Positions 15,401 through 23,838 of a stretch of 27,293 nucleotides of DNA are shown here, in pieces. Source of the DNA: a virus. Numbering within the stretch: the first letter of the stretch is position 1; each line of letters begins with the position of its first letter. The notes under the pieces were generated by a model, which saw only the letters and a list, made by a program, of their open reading frames with translations, was not told where the DNA came from and searched no databases. The translations under genes were made by a program, and so were the position numbers. The stretch spans positions 1 through 27,293 of the IMG/VR virus record IMGVR_UViG_3300017788_000139. One strand, written 5' to 3'.

Positions 15401-18400
15401 ATGTAGTGAGAATTGGTTAGCGGATTGACCAGATTGAGCACCACCACGAGTAGTGACTGTGTTTATTGAGTTATTGACAAAATATTGTCTCCCAGAAACT
15501 AGACCATTGATTTGTCTGCCATTACCCCATACCTGATAGATTACTCTATCACCAGTAGTAAAACCATGACCATTCGATACAAATCTATCAGAAGCAGCCA
15601 GCACAGCAGCAGCAGAAGATCCATTTATAATAATATCTCTAGCAACAATTGTTGCAAGACCATTACCCAAAGATTCTCCAGTTACTTGTGAAGTAGTTAA
15701 ACTGTGTCCTGAGTTAGTAGTTCCAGTTGTCGAATAATTTTGAATTGCTCTGCCAGCAAGAGCATCTTCTTTAGTGTATGCAAGTTGATACATATCGAGA
15801 TTTCTTCTAATCGCATAATATGTTCCAGCAACAAATGCAGTTCCAGCGGGAGACCCACCAGTAGTTGTATTATTTACCGTAACTGAAGAAACTGTAGAAG
15901 AAACAACTTTAAATGTTCCATTATAACCATTATCGGTGGAACCACCAACGGTTACTCCAGAAACTGTAATAGTTTGATTTGGAACGATATCAAATGGAGA
16001 AGCAGGTAAAGTTGCAAAACTGTAAGTTACTTGAGCACCTGTTGAGGTAATATTTGTAATTTGTAAATCATATAATGCATTATATCCTTGGCGTGGATGA
16101 GTAGTTCCAGATGATCTTCCAATCGAAAAACTATTGCCATTTCTAGAATAAACAACTCTAGTTCCAGTAGTTAATCCATGATTTTGGTAGTAGAATGATC
16201 CTGTTTGCAAATCTACATTCTTTGCTGGATCAAAAAGGATGGATCTTACAGGAATATTTGTTCCTGGATCAAATGTAACTTTGTAATCAGATACAGAAGA
16301 AGCATCATACCCACCATCAATTGTTCCTGTTGATGAAACATTAATTAGATTATGAACTCCAGTTGCAGCAGAAGCAAGAGGAACAGAATCGTAATATTGC
16401 ACAAACGTCCAAGTACCACCAGAACCAGCAGTAGTGATATCAATTGGGAATCCAGCAAAAGCAGCAGCTCTTGAATGTGCTAGTTGGAAGTTATTTGCAT
16501 CAACTGGAATTGCATAGTAAATTTGAGCATTAGGTGGTTGAGAAGCACCACCAGTGGGCCAGCTAGCGGGGCCAAGAATAGTGTTGTTAATTACACCACC
16601 AGTTGCATAACCAGAAATAGCAACAGATTCACCAATTCTTAAACCATGATTAGCTATATTCCATTGATCAGTAGTTGTGTTTGCACCTGTGTTAGCAACG
16701 GAAATAGATCTAGGGATTGCACTATCTCTAACCTGTAATTGGAAACTTCCATTTACTCTATAAAGTGTAACTTCTGCAGGAATTGGTTGAGCAGTTGTTC
16801 CACCGTATCCTCTAATTACAGTAATTTTATTATTAGATACTGCAGTGACAAGCATTCTTTCATTTAAATATGTGCCAGTCCATAGAGTATTTCCTGGGAC
16901 AATAGCTCCTGTAATAGTAGTGTTTAAAGTTAAAACAGTAGCATCAGAATCATGAACGATTGTAGTGAAAAATCCAGTAGATAGAGGAGAAAAATCACTT
17001 ACATTTCTTACATTATATAAATTACCATTTACTAATCCAGGAGCGTTTGGATAAGCACTACCTACTTCGGAACTACCTGTTGATTCGTAACGAACAACAT
17101 CTGCTTCTACTAATTTTTGATTTTCGATAGGGAGGAAAATTCTATTTCCATTAGCATTAGCAACAGTTGAATTCGCAAACTTCATACGAGTTGTTCCAAG
17201 TGGACCAGCCGTACCATCAGTTGCTTGAGCAGCAAAGGTTTGTGGGAATATTTGTTGTGTTGGTTGACCAGTTGGCAATACAGCAGTATTATAAAATTGA
17301 ACTTTAAATATATCATCAGTGATTGGCACCATGTAATAACGAGCTGAATTGGTTAAACCATTGAGTGTACCTGTAGGATGAGTCAAAATCATGTTGACTC
17401 TAGGCCAGTTAACGCCAGTAATGTCAGTTACATAATCAAATAAAGGTCCAGGGAATCCTGCAGTTGATGGGAAAACAGCTTGTTCATCACGAGTGCCATT
17501 AGTAAAGGAACCAGAAATACTATAAGTGGTTCTTTGACCAGTAATACCACCATGATTTGGCAAGAAGAAACTATTCGAGAATCTATTTTCGAAAATACGG
17601 CAACAGATAAAACGACCCGCACCGTTGGTTGAGTTACCAGTAAAGTGAACTGGTGAACCAGCTTCGGAAAGAGTGAGTGAAAATTCACAAGCAGATGAAA
17701 TTGGACCACTATTTACAAGAGTTCTTGCATAATATTTTTGATATTCTGTATATGTATTTGGAGTTTGTGTGACACCGCCTGGAAGAGCAGATCCAGTTCC
17801 ATTTTTTATAATAATTTCAGCATCTTCTGTCATATACGCAGGTAAGTTTGCGTATGAACCAATGACACGATCTCGACCGCCACCAGCACCTCCAGCAGCT
17901 GGTGAGAAACTACTAATAGCAAATCCTGGGTGCAGTTGATAAATTCCCCCAGCCCAAGTGTTAGCAGTAGAAAAATTGATAGTTGCTCCAGTCGCTGATC
18001 CAGAATAAGGACCAACTCCAGATATACTCTCTGCGTTCTTTAAAGAAATTTCGTCTTTGTTGATTACATCAGCATAATAAATTATCGATTGGTTGGCAGA
18101 TTCCACTGGTGCTGTAGCTCCTCCAGTCCAAGTATTACCACCGCCAACAAATATAATTGGAGTACCTAACGACAAACCGTGGTTTTTGATGAAAATTCTA
18201 TCGGAAGAAACACACTCACGGGTAAACATTTTACCTGTAATTGAACACCAATCGTGAACAGATATACGAGCATGATTCATCCAAGATGAAGCTCCATCAT
18301 GAACCTGAGCACGGACACCAGAACGGAATACTTTAATGGTAGCCGCACCAACTGTTCCGCCAAATACAACAGGAGTTACTGAAAGAACTGGGTTGGTTGA

Positions 18401-20275
18401 CGATAGTGTGATAGTAGTAGATGTTACTGCAGAAACAAAATAATTTGTATTTGCTGTTACGCCAGTAAGAGAACCTACATTTGTAAATCTAACTACAGAT
18501 CCCACACGAGTTGGAAGGTCTCCATCACCAAGATTTGATAGGGCACTTACAGTTAGAGTAGCGCCAGATGCTCCAGAAATTGTAGGACTAAAAGTATATT
18601 CGTAATTTTTAGTTCTTAAAGGAGCATTAATTGCTGCAGCATTGCCATTCAATGTATATGTTGCTGAAATAGTTTGATTAGTAAACGCCGCTCCATTGCT
18701 GCTTGATGGTCCTTCCATAATAAAGAAGGTATCAGTTTCTCTCCAATTCTGACTTGCAAAAGTTGCTGCAACAGGAGATGATTTAACTACATAAACACCA
18801 TTCAAACCAGGAATATTAGTATCACTCAAAGTAATTTGACGCTCAGGATATACATGCATCTGTTTGTTGGTTCTTCCATTAAAGGTAACTTTAATTTCAG
18901 ATTGACCATTTACGGTTTGAATTGTGCTAATACTTTGCTGAATCTCATAACCTCTGGAATTAAATAACGAGAAAGTTAAATTGCCACTACCAGCATTGTT
19001 GAAATCAACTAGTACATCACCATTATATGCATTTTGTGGGTTGGTAGCTAATTTAATAGTATCGGCGTCAATAACAACGGCATAAAAATATGAAGCTGCT
19101 GCACTACCAGTACCAATATTGTAAATTGGTAGTTGGCCAGCGGCAACATTAAATCTTCCTGTTGTTACTGCGTTGATTGTAGGATGAGCGCCAGTTGATC
19201 CGAGATATGCAATAGGGTCTCCAGTTACCAATTGGTGATCAGGAATGGTAATAGTATCATTTGCTACTGAAATAGCATCCAGTGCATTGATTAATACACG
19301 AAGTTTTGTACCATCGTGGAATGGTTCATATGGGTTAAAGTTTCCAGTATCCAAAGAATACGAGATTCTATCCTCTACGCTGCCACCATTAGTAATTGAA
19401 CCAGCAGAAAATGGTACTTTAGAATTTGATAAAGTATTTGTTAAATAGAAAGGAGAATTGATTTTGAAACCATGCTTATATGGAGTAGTTACTGTTAAAG
19501 TACTAATGTTTGCGCCATTAGTTACAACTGGACCTTCATCTACAGATGTGCTGTTATCAAAAGGAATTTGGGATTGTACATAAAAGCGCCCCGTTGTAAC
19601 AGTCACATATGCTGTGCTAATACTTACTGGAACTGCTGGTGATCCAGGTTGTACCGTTCTGGTTTCGTAAGTGAAAGAAAGATCTGTTGTCTTGCGAACA
19701 AGGAATGTTCCCTCAGCAGTAATACTGTCAAGACCACGAACATCAATAGGAATACCAGTTGTTAGACCATGGGGTGATGTACAACTTACCGTTACAATTT
19801 TAGTACCGTTAGTGGTAACATCTGCAATATTAGAAAGTGGTGTATCTCCTGCAATTGAATAATATCCTGGAATATTATTAACTCTTTCTAGAGTTTCCCA
19901 TTTTGTTGCTTGTAGACCATACTCAAAATCGGTATCGATCAGAGTGTTTGGTTCCGATACACGGAATTTAGATACAGGATCTAGTAGAGTATCTACTGGT
20001 TTGATTTCAACACCATCTTCCTCAGTGAAAATCTGAAGAACATCGGAATTTGACATTCCAGTGGTGTCATAATTTAGAGTAACAGTTGTTTGGTCTGTTG
20101 ATGGATTGTAATTAACAGATGTAGCTTTTAGTGCTGGATCGCCAATATTGTAAATAACGGTGTTGGCGGTTGCGTTATTGATTAAGAGTAATCTCTTAAA
20201 ATTGACATTACCATTTAATACAATCTGACGGGCAGCTTTGTTAAATGTGTAGTCAAATGCTAATTTTCTTGCCAT
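12431..20275 (-). CDS. Giant repeat-containing virion structural protein (adhesin-like)
   Basis: This single 2614-aa frame is the largest gene here. No signal peptide or membrane segment is seen. From about residue 160 to 2180 it repeats a module headed by NHGLxTG: about 169, 268 (degenerate), 346, 698, 908 (degenerate), 1209, 1365, 1570, 1773, 1930 and 2130. Each is followed by hydrophobic strands and often a YF/YYV..D..LA segment. Similar HGL-TG repeats are known in large bacterial surface proteins. Residues 1663-1722 hold one carbohydrate-binding-module-like unit (GDWNSSDSYVYGDVVLF) like those in the neighbouring 299-aa gene. Residues about 2200-2614 form a distinct end domain with SWYGAGKVRFGFKDQDG and VHEFVHNNHENEAYLRSGN. 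It is probably a tail-associated or capsid-surface fibre that contacts the host. GGAG precedes the start, and a terminator follows. Confidence 0.85.
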   Translation of the reverse strand: MARKLAFDYTFNKAARQIVLNGNVNFKRLLLINNATANTVIYNIGDPALKATSVNYNPSTDQTTVTLNYDTTGMSNSDVLQIFTEEDGVEIKPVDTLLDPVSKFRVSEPNTLIDTDFEYGLQATKWETLERVNNIPGYYSIAGDTPLSNIADVTTNGTKIVTVSCTSPHGLTTGIPIDVRGLDSITAEGTFLVRKTTDLSFTYETRTVQPGSPAVPVSISTAYVTVTTGRFYVQSQIPFDNSTSVDEGPVVTNGANISTLTVTTPYKHGFKINSPFYLTNTLSNSKVPFSAGSITNGGSVEDRISYSLDTGNFNPYEPFHDGTKLRVLINALDAISVANDTITIPDHQLVTGDPIAYLGSTGAHPTINAVTTGRFNVAAGQLPIYNIGTGSAAASYFYAVVIDADTIKLATNPQNAYNGDVLVDFNNAGSGNLTFSLFNSRGYEIQQSISTIQTVNGQSEIKVTFNGRTNKQMHVYPERQITLSDTNIPGLNGVYVVKSSPVAATFASQNWRETDTFFIMEGPSSSNGAAFTNQTISATYTLNGNAAAINAPLRTKNYEYTFSPTISGASGATLTVSALSNLGDGDLPTRVGSVVRFTNVGSLTGVTANTNYFVSAVTSTTITLSSTNPVLSVTPVVFGGTVGAATIKVFRSGVRAQVHDGASSWMNHARISVHDWCSITGKMFTRECVSSDRIFIKNHGLSLGTPIIFVGGGNTWTGGATAPVESANQSIIYYADVINKDEISLKNAESISGVGPYSGSATGATINFSTANTWAGGIYQLHPGFAISSFSPAAGGAGGGRDRVIGSYANLPAYMTEDAEIIIKNGTGSALPGGVTQTPNTYTEYQKYYARTLVNSGPISSACEFSLTLSEAGSPVHFTGNSTNGAGRFICCRIFENRFSNSFFLPNHGGITGQRTTYSISGSFTNGTRDEQAVFPSTAGFPGPLFDYVTDITGVNWPRVNMILTHPTGTLNGLTNSARYYMVPITDDIFKVQFYNTAVLPTGQPTQQIFPQTFAAQATDGTAGPLGTTRMKFANSTVANANGNRIFLPIENQKLVEADVVRYESTGSSEVGSAYPNAPGLVNGNLYNVRNVSDFSPLSTGFFTTIVHDSDATVLTLNTTITGAIVPGNTLWTGTYLNERMLVTAVSNNKITVIRGYGGTTAQPIPAEVTLYRVNGSFQLQVRDSAIPRSISVANTGANTTTDQWNIANHGLRIGESVAISGYATGGVINNTILGPASWPTGGASQPPNAQIYYAIPVDANNFQLAHSRAAAFAGFPIDITTAGSGGTWTFVQYYDSVPLASAATGVHNLINVSSTGTIDGGYDASSVSDYKVTFDPGTNIPVRSILFDPAKNVDLQTGSFYYQNHGLTTGTRVVYSRNGNSFSIGRSSGTTHPRQGYNALYDLQITNITSTGAQVTYSFATLPASPFDIVPNQTITVSGVTVGGSTDNGYNGTFKVVSSTVSSVTVNNTTTGGSPAGTAFVAGTYYAIRRNLDMYQLAYTKEDALAGRAIQNYSTTGTTNSGHSLTTSQVTGESLGNGLATIVARDIIINGSSAAAVLAASDRFVSNGHGFTTGDRVIYQVWGNGRQINGLVSGRQYFVNNSINTVTTRGGAQSGQSANQFSLHNTWVGAYTNTDIVDILGVGTSTLHQFKVTNPSLRGTTFKGDWNSSDSYVYGDVVLFRNSYYMSVAGATPPGSTTFVANTNQQPVRDSDGFANLNWMLLPPLPSYATKFLSQYRGGDTVKLSGQMPVKTLIFSGTTAANTVTGIFTISNHGLSTGDALIYKLDAAGGAHQGTNGGWSQYVNDANRVQQPYSNMTHNTIYYVNVIEPSTFTLHTSPSGAFIGGSSGTGVDQVIPGAAGTGDRHRFEKLEGFVFEMGVVAINNESDMIVTDPYPSRQIIFNPQTTLNTVSNLATPVVSVERDQFYIPNHGLNTGVKVYYSAGFGIGNIIGGLSEGGTFFVIKINDDVIRLANSLSNALTFQFIDITSTGAGFNHYLVAATYCSSSYIRYQSGGALVTDGVLGSANYYLNQNASNIRDGILQAIPFIYETQMFVRPDCLNLHRSFDGGVEISAAQAPGVNIVRQTRRYFRYQSGKGLQYSTGINFSPSIDVSSISHDGTQFATVVTRKPHKLVAGNKIIIEDVEVTSGVASPYTTPSNGQFFTVNNVIDEFTFRYATNGIPSDISPAGFPALFVYEWQDAAVRAGMYDDQNGMFFEYDGQNLYCVRRNATAQMAGTVTCAFKSNAIVGTGTKFTKQLVIGDHIAIRGMTYKVTAVDSDTSIHISPSYRGTTRSKIIMSKVRDLKVPQSQWNIDKCDGNGVTGFKLDIHRQQMAYMDYSWYGAGKVRFGFKDQDGIVTYVHEFVHNNHENEAYLRSGNLPARYEIINGDTPTYAPSLYHWGASVIMDGKFEDDKAYLFTVASGSVGSDTVNVPGILSGTAVPILSIRLAPSVASSLVGPLGERDLINRMILKMNSCGLVCQPREVNSSGVQVALRNDATSIRLILNGNLSQSAYFTNYGAPSLCQIIKHTGQATDTITGGISIFEFRAAAGASIAQQLEDLVEMGNSILGGDYVYPNGPDVLTLAVATTVPATISSNFGQTQVTARLTWTESQA
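13736..19798 (-). repeat. Tandem NHGLxTG protein modules in the giant gene
   Basis: About nine clear and two degenerate copies of a module beginning [NPKDG]HGLxTG are encoded in residues 160-2180. Examples are NHGLSTGDALIYK (1773), NHGLNTGVKVYYS (1930), NHGLTTGTRVVYS (1365) and GHGFTTGDRVIYQ (1569). Spacing is irregular (about 80-350 residues), so unrelated beta domains are interspersed. The copies are divergent at DNA level, indicating old duplications rather than a recent expansion. Confidence 0.8.
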
Positions 20276-20298
20276 TTTAGTTTACTTCTCCTTTTAAA

Positions 20299-21198
20299 TT
20301 AGAAACCGAAGGTTAGCGAATAAGTTAGAGCTGCCGCCTTAACCGCAGCAATTTGTGCTGAAACATTAGTGGTATTATCACCTTGAGCAAAGAGTTCCCA
20401 GAAAGCAGGAGCTGCCTCTGGATCTCTTGCACCACCACTAGCAATGGTGTATTCTTGGATATTTATCCAAGCACTTGCACCCTTAAATACGATTTCACCG
20501 ATCTGATAATCGGTAACCGCACTCCAAGTGCCCATCCACTTAAGACCAGTTTGGAAAAATGCCCATTTAGTTACATCTGACGAAGGTTTTACGTTTGTAT
20601 TCGCAACAATAGCGACGTAAAGATATCCACCATATTGGGCAACATCACCTGGCTTATATGCAGTTGCTCCACTCCATGCTCCCGCTGGGGATAGTCCAGT
20701 GACTAGGAGACCCCAATCAGCAGAACTTGAAGAAGGAACTACATTAGTATTGATTGTTTTAGCGGTATAAGTATATCCGCCGTAAGCAACAATATCTCCT
20801 GGTTGATATTCTGTTGAACTACTCCAGTTATTTTCAAATTTCAGTCCATCGAGATAAACTGAAAATTTAGTAGCATCAAATGTGCTTGCTGAAGTGTGTT
20901 GTGTCGTACAAACATAAATGGTGTTACCATAAGTAACGAGGTCATTTAGTTTGTAAAATGTGGTTGCTGCCCATGTTCCCTTTACTTCGTAACCTGGAAC
21001 ATGAACATTCCATCTTGTTGGAGATGCCGCAAGATCATTAGTATAAAATGCCGCTTCAGATGCGGCAGATGTGTGGTTGACAACACAAACATATGTGTTA
21101 CCACCAAACTTCACAATATCATCAATTTCGTAGGCTGTTGTAGCAGTCCAATTGCCTCTCCAATTAAATTTTAATCTACCTAATCTGAAATCTGCCAT
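20299..21198 (-). CDS. Structural protein with five carbohydrate-binding-module-like repeats
   Basis: The 299-aa protein is built from five tandem units of about 50 residues starting near residues 11, 71, 120, 170 and 220. Each has the pattern W-x6-7-Y-x3-D/E-[IL]-V-x-[FY]-G or K-x3-Y/W (for example GTWAATTFYKLNDLVTYG, GAWSGATAYKPGDVAQYG), followed by a Trp or Phe-rich strand end. This is the layout of the small CBM5/12-type chitin- and cellulose-binding fold common on phage fibres and chitinases. The last 25 residues (VSAQIAAVKAAALTYSLTFGF end) are different. It probably binds host surface glycan or decorates the virion. It lies in the adhesin operon, 23 bp before the giant gene, which carries one more copy of the same unit. 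The fold is inferred from the pattern alone. Confidence 0.82.
   Translation of the reverse strand: MADFRLGRLKFNWRGNWTATTAYEIDDIVKFGGNTYVCVVNHTSAASEAAFYTNDLAASPTRWNVHVPGYEVKGTWAATTFYKLNDLVTYGNTIYVCTTQHTSASTFDATKFSVYLDGLKFENNWSSSTEYQPGDIVAYGGYTYTAKTINTNVVPSSSSADWGLLVTGLSPAGAWSGATAYKPGDVAQYGGYLYVAIVANTNVKPSSDVTKWAFFQTGLKWMGTWSAVTDYQIGEIVFKGASAWINIQEYTIASGGARDPEAAPAFWELFAQGDNTTNVSAQIAAVKAAALTYSLTFGF
20389..21168 (-). repeat. Five tandem 50-residue CBM-like units
   Basis: Unit starts are at residues about 11, 71, 120, 170 and 220 of the 299-aa protein, with periods of 60, 49, 50 and 50. Conserved positions are the first Trp, the Tyr seven to eight residues later, a [GNIE]-[DE]-[ILV] turn, Val/Ala, aromatic-Gly and a second aromatic. 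Units 3 and 4 also share TNVVPSS / TNVKPSS. Confidence 0.85.
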
Positions 21199-21210
21199 TT
21201 TAGTTTCCTA

Positions 21211-21585
21211 TTATTTTGGACCTGTGTAAGAATAGTTCGCATTTAATCTTGCGACCATATAACCTGAATCATCAATAAAATACCTCACTTTTTTATCTTC
21301 AAATCTATACTGTTGATATTTATCATTAGCATTATTTAAATCTCCCATGCCGTTAATATTATTTCTATCACGACCAGTAGGTAATGCAACAGTATAATCT
21401 TCGTTGAGAGATGCAAATACACCATTTGTGGGTTGATTGAATACGTCAATGACGGTATTCGAAAGAGTATCTTCTAAGGTATAGATCAACATACCATCTG
21501 AAGTTCTCCTCAATCCATGAAAATCATATACTTCGGTTCCTGATCCAGAACCTGTTGTTATTAAATTGCTTAAGTTAATTGCCAT
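21211..21585 (-). CDS. Hypothetical structural protein, 124 aa
   Basis: The protein begins MAINLSNLITTGSGSGTEVY and contains RRTSDGMLIYTLEDTLSN, a Gly/Asn-rich middle (RDRNNINGMGDLNNANDKYQ) and a Tyr-rich end (DSGYMVARLNANYSYTGPK). I do not recognise a characterised family, although proteins like this occur among the virion genes of marine T4-like phages (recollection). It is preceded by GGAGGG inside the end of the 746-aa gene, whose TAA is separated from this ATG by one base, and is followed by the 299-aa gene after a 12-bp gap. Co-expression within the adhesin operon suggests a virion or fibre-accessory role. Confidence 0.75.
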   Translation of the reverse strand: MAINLSNLITTGSGSGTEVYDFHGLRRTSDGMLIYTLEDTLSNTVIDVFNQPTNGVFASLNEDYTVALPTGRDRNNINGMGDLNNANDKYQQYRFEDKKVRYFIDDSGYMVARLNANYSYTGPK

Positions 21586-21586
21586 T

Positions 21587-23827
21587 TTAGTAAACCCTCC
21601 AATATGAACCTGTCCATATTAAATCAATACTCACTCCAGAATAATCAAGAATTAATGCATTATCTATTACACCTGTGCTAACCAAGAATGATTTGTTGTT
21701 TGCATTAATCACAGCATTTGCTGTGCCCCAAGTATTTGATCCATCAGCTAATCTAACAATATCTCCTATATTTGGATTTGAAGGTAAATTAGCGGTAACT
21801 AAACCATATGATGTATCAACAATATAATTTTTATTCGATTCGAGTTGATTATTTGTTGTATTAAAAACTGATGTAACAAAATATGGCGAAAGAGTTCCGT
21901 TTACATTTTTCGTTCCCATCATCAAAAAGTACTGAACTCCATTCTGTTCAACATAATTAAAATCGTTAATAGAAATACTTGTTCCAAATTCAAACACTGG
22001 TTGGTTGAAAAATGCCCAATCTTTTCCATTTGTTGATCTAAAAGTATTTCCATTTTGATCAACAATCAAATATGCTTGAGTTGCAGGAAAATATTTAAAA
22101 GATTTTACTGTTTGAATATTTGCTGGATTAATAACAAAATCTGTCCAAGTTGTTCCATTATTTGTCGATGTCTTAATTGTGACATCATTATTTGTTTGAT
22201 TATCAATAACTGCTATAAATCCAGTTCCAAATGGTTGTAAGTATACTTTGTTTAATCCTCCAGTATTCAATCTTTGTGTCCACGCAGTAGCATCAGTAGA
22301 TGAAGATATATCTCCAGAAGATCCTCCTGCAACAAATACATTGTTATTGTAAGCAAATGATGTTATTGGAGAAAATAAATTGCTAGTTCTTAAAGTAAAT
22401 GCAGTAGAACCTGTAGAAGAACCAATCTCACCAAAAGAACTTCCAATTAATAAAACTCCATTAGTATAAAATGTCGAAGTAATTGCCCCACCATTTGTGC
22501 CGAAAGGACCAAGTGCAGCAGTCCATGTTTCTCCATTAGATGAAGTGCATAAAGTATTTGTATCTCCTCCAGCAAAAAAGAATGATCCTCCCCATGAAAC
22601 AGAATTTAAATTATTTGGAGTTCCTGATGTTCTTGCCGACCAAGAAGTTAAATTAGAAGATGATGAAATTTTACCCCCATTAGTCACAATTACATGTCTT
22701 GGAACAAATGGATTTTCATTAAATGCATAATTCTTTACTACAGTTTCTGGTGCAACTTGTGTGTTTCTTTCAGTAAATGCTGAAATTGAAGTTGGAATTG
22801 CAGCAAGAAATGTCCAACCAACAAGTGTTCCAGCTGTGGATTGAGTTAAAATTTCTTCCCATCTTGTGAGAGATTGGTTGTAAATTTTTGGAGAGTTTGT
22901 AAATGTATTGAAAATTAATTGACCATCAGTTGGAGTTAATGGATCTGTTAAAACAGTAATATTTAATTTTTCTGGTGTAATAGAACCATTTGAAATTTTT
23001 GCATTACTGATAGCACCAGTTGCAATTTTATCTGCGGTTACAGAATCGGATGCAAGTTTATCACTAGTAACATTTAAATCACGAATATGATTTGTAGTTA
23101 CTGCTCTATCTAAATCTACAAAAGAACTACTTTTTAATTTAGAAGAATCTACAGCACCACCTGCTAATTTAGCAGTTGTGATATTCAAATCACGAATATG
23201 ATTAGTTGTTACAGCTCTATCTGCATCTATAGTAGAACTTGATTTTAATTTTAAGTTATCAACTGCAGCATCTGCGAGCTTAATAGTTGTTACTGCCGAA
23301 TCGGCAAGTTTAGCAGTTGTAACATTAAGATCTCTAATTTTAGCAGTTGTTACTGCTTCCGCTCCAACAGTCCCATCAAGTTTAATCGTAGTGATTGCTC
23401 CATCAGCGACATCAGATGCAATTACTGTGCCTGGAGCAATCTTTTCACTTGTGATGGCATTATCTGCAATCTTTGCTGTAGTTACTGCACTATCTTTAAT
23501 AGTAACGGTAGTAACAGTATCTGCTCCTGGTTTATTGAGAGAAATTCTATCTCCAAGAATACCGAAGAAAATAGCACCTTGCGAAGGAGCAATAGCAAAA
23601 GTAATTACATTACTTTCAATAGTGAAATCAACTTTTGGATTTAGTTGACCGCCATTCAACACTGCTTGCAAGAGAAGTTCTGTATCGGGATAAACTGGTT
23701 CTTGCTCAATTGTGAGGTAAAACTGAGTTGCTACTCCATTAAATCCAACACCACCACCAACTCTTTGAAGTGGAGTGTCAATTTTTCTGTTATCTGTCCT
23801 TGTAGGACTTATACCTAAGTATGGCAT
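21587..23827 (-). CDS. Tail-fibre-like protein with decapeptide shaft and beta-propeller-like domain
   Basis: The 746-aa protein has four parts. Residues 28-95 (FNGVATQFYLTIEQEP ... LNGGQLNPKVDFTI ... APSQGAIFFGI) match the N-terminal module often found at the virion end of marine myovirus fibres. Residues 106-290 form a shaft of ten-residue-like repeats (AVTTAKIADN, AITSEKIAPG, AVTTIKLADA). Residues about 375-660 carry six Asp-box-like motifs of the S-S/T-N-G-x-x-W type: SSNLTSW 390, SSNGETW 429, SSTGSTAF 470, SSTDATAW 509, TSTNNGTTW 553, RSTNGKDW 597. These suggest a BNR-type beta-propeller. The C-terminal part (NKNYIVDTSYGLVTANLP to IWTGSYWRVY) is a terminal module seen on other cyanophage fibres. 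A receptor-binding role is likely but not proven. CGGAGT precedes the start. Confidence 0.85.
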   Translation of the reverse strand: MPYLGISPTRTDNRKIDTPLQRVGGGVGFNGVATQFYLTIEQEPVYPDTELLLQAVLNGGQLNPKVDFTIESNVITFAIAPSQGAIFFGILGDRISLNKPGADTVTTVTIKDSAVTTAKIADNAITSEKIAPGTVIASDVADGAITTIKLDGTVGAEAVTTAKIRDLNVTTAKLADSAVTTIKLADAAVDNLKLKSSSTIDADRAVTTNHIRDLNITTAKLAGGAVDSSKLKSSSFVDLDRAVTTNHIRDLNVTSDKLASDSVTADKIATGAISNAKISNGSITPEKLNITVLTDPLTPTDGQLIFNTFTNSPKIYNQSLTRWEEILTQSTAGTLVGWTFLAAIPTSISAFTERNTQVAPETVVKNYAFNENPFVPRHVIVTNGGKISSSSNLTSWSARTSGTPNNLNSVSWGGSFFFAGGDTNTLCTSSNGETWTAALGPFGTNGGAITSTFYTNGVLLIGSSFGEIGSSTGSTAFTLRTSNLFSPITSFAYNNNVFVAGGSSGDISSSTDATAWTQRLNTGGLNKVYLQPFGTGFIAVIDNQTNNDVTIKTSTNNGTTWTDFVINPANIQTVKSFKYFPATQAYLIVDQNGNTFRSTNGKDWAFFNQPVFEFGTSISINDFNYVEQNGVQYFLMMGTKNVNGTLSPYFVTSVFNTTNNQLESNKNYIVDTSYGLVTANLPSNPNIGDIVRLADGSNTWGTANAVINANNKSFLVSTGVIDNALILDYSGVSIDLIWTGSYWRVY
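22958..23512 (-). repeat. Decapeptide-like shaft repeats and a 37-residue duplication
   Basis: Residues 106-290 of the 746-aa protein are a run of short [AV]-[VI]-[TS]-[TS]-x-K-[IL]-x-[DS] units. Within this a longer unit, starting LKSSS at residues 194 and 231, is duplicated with a period of 37 residues (111 bases). The two copies share RAVTTNHIRDLN exactly. The corresponding DNA is still similar, so this duplication is more recent than the basic repeat. Confidence 0.8.
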
Positions 23828-23838
23828 GTTACTCCGTA

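Noticed and set aside
13736-19798. CRISPR-like array from the repeated motifs
   Set aside because: The repeats are at protein level, unevenly spaced and divergent in DNA; there are no equal-length spacers or identical direct repeats.
20199-20228. Plus-strand TTGACA in the start of the giant gene
   Set aside because: At a 17-nt spacing the -10 position reads CTGACG, and no plus-strand gene follows. Chance match within coding sequence.
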